Part shown: piece by piece, positions 17,020 through 18,393 of the stretch
Layout: each line of letters starts with the position of its first letter
Numbering within the stretch: the first letter of the stretch is position 1
NCBI GenBank assembly: GCA_944382805.1
Contig: CALWNS010000077.1
Span: 1-18,393 of the forward strand
DNA length: 18,393 bases
Direction of reading: 5' to 3'
Origin: an uncultured Gemmiger sp.
Lineage (GTDB): Bacteria > Bacillota > Clostridia > Oscillospirales > Ruminococcaceae
Notes under the pieces: model-generated
The model's input: only the letters and a program-made list of their open reading frames with translations
Databases searched by the model: none
What the model was told of the DNA's origin: nothing
Position numbers and translations under genes: made by a program

Positions 17020-18027
17020 ATGCTGATTTTAGGGTTTGAATCCAGCTGCGACGAGACCGCCGCCGCCGTGGTGGAGGACGGCCGCACGCTGCGTTCCAAC
17101 GTGATCGCCACCAGCGTGGCCGAGCAGGCGCTGTACGGCGGCGTGGTGCCGGAGATCGCCAGCCGCCGCCACGCCGAATCGATCAGCCAGGTGGCCGACA
17201 AGGCCCTGGCCGACGCCGGGCTTACCATCGAACAGATCGACGCCGTCGCCGTCACCTTTGCGCCGGGGCTGATCGGCGCCGTATTGGTGGGGGTCAATTT
17301 TGCCAAAGGGCTGGCCTACAGCGCCGGCAAGCCGCTGGTGCCGGTACACCACCTGCGCGGGCATATCGCCGCCAACTACCTGACCCACCCGGACCTGCGG
17401 CCGCCGTTTTTGTGCCTGGTGGCCAGCGGCGGGCACAGCCACATCGTGATGGTGGAGGACTGGTGCCGCTACCGCGTGCTGGGGCGCACGGTGGACGACG
17501 CCGCCGGCGAAGCGTTTGACAAGGTGGCCCGCACGCTGGGCCTGCCCTACCCCGGCGGGCCGAGCGTTTCCAAAGCCGCGCGCGAGGGCGACCCGCACGC
17601 CTACAAACTGCCCGTGCCGCACGTGGAGGGGAAATACAACGTGAGCTTTTCCGGGCTGAAAACGGCGGTGGTCAACGAGGTACACAACGCCGAGCAGCGC
17701 GGGCAGGCCGTGCGCGTGAACGATATGGCGGCCAGCTTCCAGGAGCGCATTGCGCAGATCCTGGCAAAAAAGCTGCTGGCGGCGGCCGCCGACACCGGCG
17801 CCAAAACCGTCTGCCTGGCCGGCGGCGTGGCGGCCAACGGGCGGCTGCGCCAGCTGGTGAACGACGGCGCGCAGAAACTGGGCGCGCGGGTGGTGCTGCC
17901 GGAGCTTAAATTCTGCGGCGACAACGCCGCCATGATCGCCGCGCAGGGCTACTACGAGTACCGGGACGGCAACCTGGCCGACCTGCGGCTCAACGGCCTG
18001 CCCACGCTGGAGATCGATTACCGCTAA
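17020..18027 (+). CDS. tsaD: tRNA N6-threonylcarbamoyladenosine transferase subunit TsaD
   Basis: This 335-residue ASKHA-fold enzyme transfers the threonylcarbamoyl group from the TC-AMP intermediate to A37 of tRNAs reading ANN codons, acting with TsaB and TsaE. The start MLILGFESSCDETAAAVV is the family signature. Metal-binding His111 and His115 are in VHHLRGHIAANY, followed by SGGHSHIV (137-143), the substrate region VDDAAGEAFDKVARTLGLPYPGGP, and CLAGGVAANGRLR near the C-terminus. Length is normal. The ATG is preceded by AAAGGAG 10 nt upstream. The frame is open further upstream inside polA, but that part is out of frame with polA and unsupported. It lies 20 nt after polA. The partner genes tsaB and tsaE are not in the window. 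Confidence 0.97.
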   Translation: MLILGFESSCDETAAAVVEDGRTLRSNVIATSVAEQALYGGVVPEIASRRHAESISQVADKALADAGLTIEQIDAVAVTFAPGLIGAVLVGVNFAKGLAYSAGKPLVPVHHLRGHIAANYLTHPDLRPPFLCLVASGGHSHIVMVEDWCRYRVLGRTVDDAAGEAFDKVARTLGLPYPGGPSVSKAAREGDPHAYKLPVPHVEGKYNVSFSGLKTAVVNEVHNAEQRGQAVRVNDMAASFQERIAQILAKKLLAAAADTGAKTVCLAGGVAANGRLRQLVNDGAQKLGARVVLPELKFCGDNAAMIAAQGYYEYRDGNLADLRLNGLPTLEIDYR

Positions 18028-18031
18028 GGGC

Positions 18032-18060
18032 TTGCGCATTACACGCAACTATTGTAAAAT
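18032..18060 (+). promoter_or_regulatory. Promoter of the glutaminyl-tRNA synthetase gene
   Basis: TTGCGC (18032-18037), 17 nt, TAAAAT (18055-18060), placed in the short AT-rich gap between tsaD and glnS. Transcription would begin near 18067, about 28 nt before the start codon, just ahead of the GGGGTGGA site. It suggests glnS is not dependent on the polA-tsaD transcript. Confidence 0.6.
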
Positions 18061-18094
18061 AGGAAAGCGAAACATACGATTTGGGGTGGAGCAT

Positions 18095-18393
18095 ATGTCT
18101 GAAGAAAAACTTTCCAACTTTTTGACCGAGATCATCGACGCCGACCTGGCCGAAGGCAAAGTGCAGCAGATCCACACGCGGTTCCCGCCGGAGCCGAACG
18201 GCTACCTGCACATCGGCTCAGCCAAGGCCATCTACATCAACTACATGATCGCCAAGCAGTACGGCGGCAAGTTCAACCTGCGCTATGACGACACCAACCC
18301 CGCGCGGGAGGGCGACGAATATGTGCAGAGCATCCTGCGCGACCTGGAATGGCTGGGCGCGCACCCGGACGGCGGGATCTTTTACGGCAGCGA
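18095..18393 (+). CDS. glnS: Glutaminyl-tRNA synthetase (partial, N-terminal 99 residues)
   Basis: The visible 99 residues contain the class I synthetase opening of GlnRS: HTRFPPEPNGYLHIGSAKAI (27-46), NLRYDDTNPAREGDEYVQSI (61-80) and LEWLGAHPDGG. PPEPNGYLH and RYDDTNP separate GlnRS from GluRS, which reads APSPTG.LH and RIEDTD. The enzyme charges tRNA-Gln with glutamine directly. Many Firmicutes lack GlnRS and use the GatCAB route, so its presence fits those Clostridia that gained it. The fourth residue of the HIGH motif is Ser42 rather than His. ATG 18095 has GGGGTGGA upstream. This start leaves about 28 residues before the motif region, normal for bacterial GlnRS. The gene runs off the right edge. 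Confidence 0.93.
   Translation, partial: MSEEKLSNFLTEIIDADLAEGKVQQIHTRFPPEPNGYLHIGSAKAIYINYMIAKQYGGKFNLRYDDTNPAREGDEYVQSILRDLEWLGAHPDGGIFYGS

Overview
The window is about 18.4 kb of GC-rich, densely coding bacterial DNA and reads as chromosomal housekeeping sequence. The gene set suggests a high-GC, low-oxygen-lifestyle Firmicute of the Clostridia, most like the Oscillospiraceae/Ruminococcaceae. The clues are a SpoVD/PBP2-type transpeptidase with a PASTA domain, an HPr-like protein resembling Bacillus Crh, a YfhO protein, Firmicute-type AGGAGG ribosome binding sites and TGn-extended -10 promoters. The genus cannot be fixed from this sequence. I see no tRNA, rRNA, CRISPR array, insertion sequence or prophage.

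Layout: 1-5597 holds five minus-strand genes. In transcription order they are a PLP-dependent C-S lyase (MalY/PatB type), a small unrecognised protein, the PASTA penicillin-binding protein, then an ABC ATPase and its FtsX-like permease, which runs off the left edge. 5598-7254 is a plus-strand MATE efflux gene with a fully consensus promoter, a possible 13-codon leader ORF and a perfect 21-bp hairpin terminator. 7281-7677 (minus) encodes an HPr/Crh-like protein followed by a 39-residue protein. 7678-8035 is the longest non-coding stretch and holds their promoter, a structured leader and a terminator. 8036-12603 (minus) is a translationally coupled yfhO-like/tex pair. 12747-13349 is a plus-strand YfbR-type 5'-deoxynucleotidase, convergent with a tRNA-dihydrouridine synthase at 13356-14333. 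That synthase gene is divergent from polA. 14474-18393 (plus) is polA, tsaD and the 5' end of a glutaminyl-tRNA synthetase gene.

The right half concentrates on nucleic acids: nucleotide salvage, tRNA modification (Dus, TsaD), DNA repair synthesis (PolA), RNA binding (Tex) and tRNA charging. The left half is about the envelope and transport: PBP, ABC exporter and MATE.

I do not see a clear new multi-gene system. The items most worth a second look are the Crh-like HPr paralogue that lacks the phosphorylatable histidine with its 39-residue neighbour, the near-leaderless leader ORF before the MATE gene, the HIGS variant of the HIGH motif in GlnRS, the unrecognised gene at 3857-4342, and several inverted repeats placed at promoters or ribosome binding sites.
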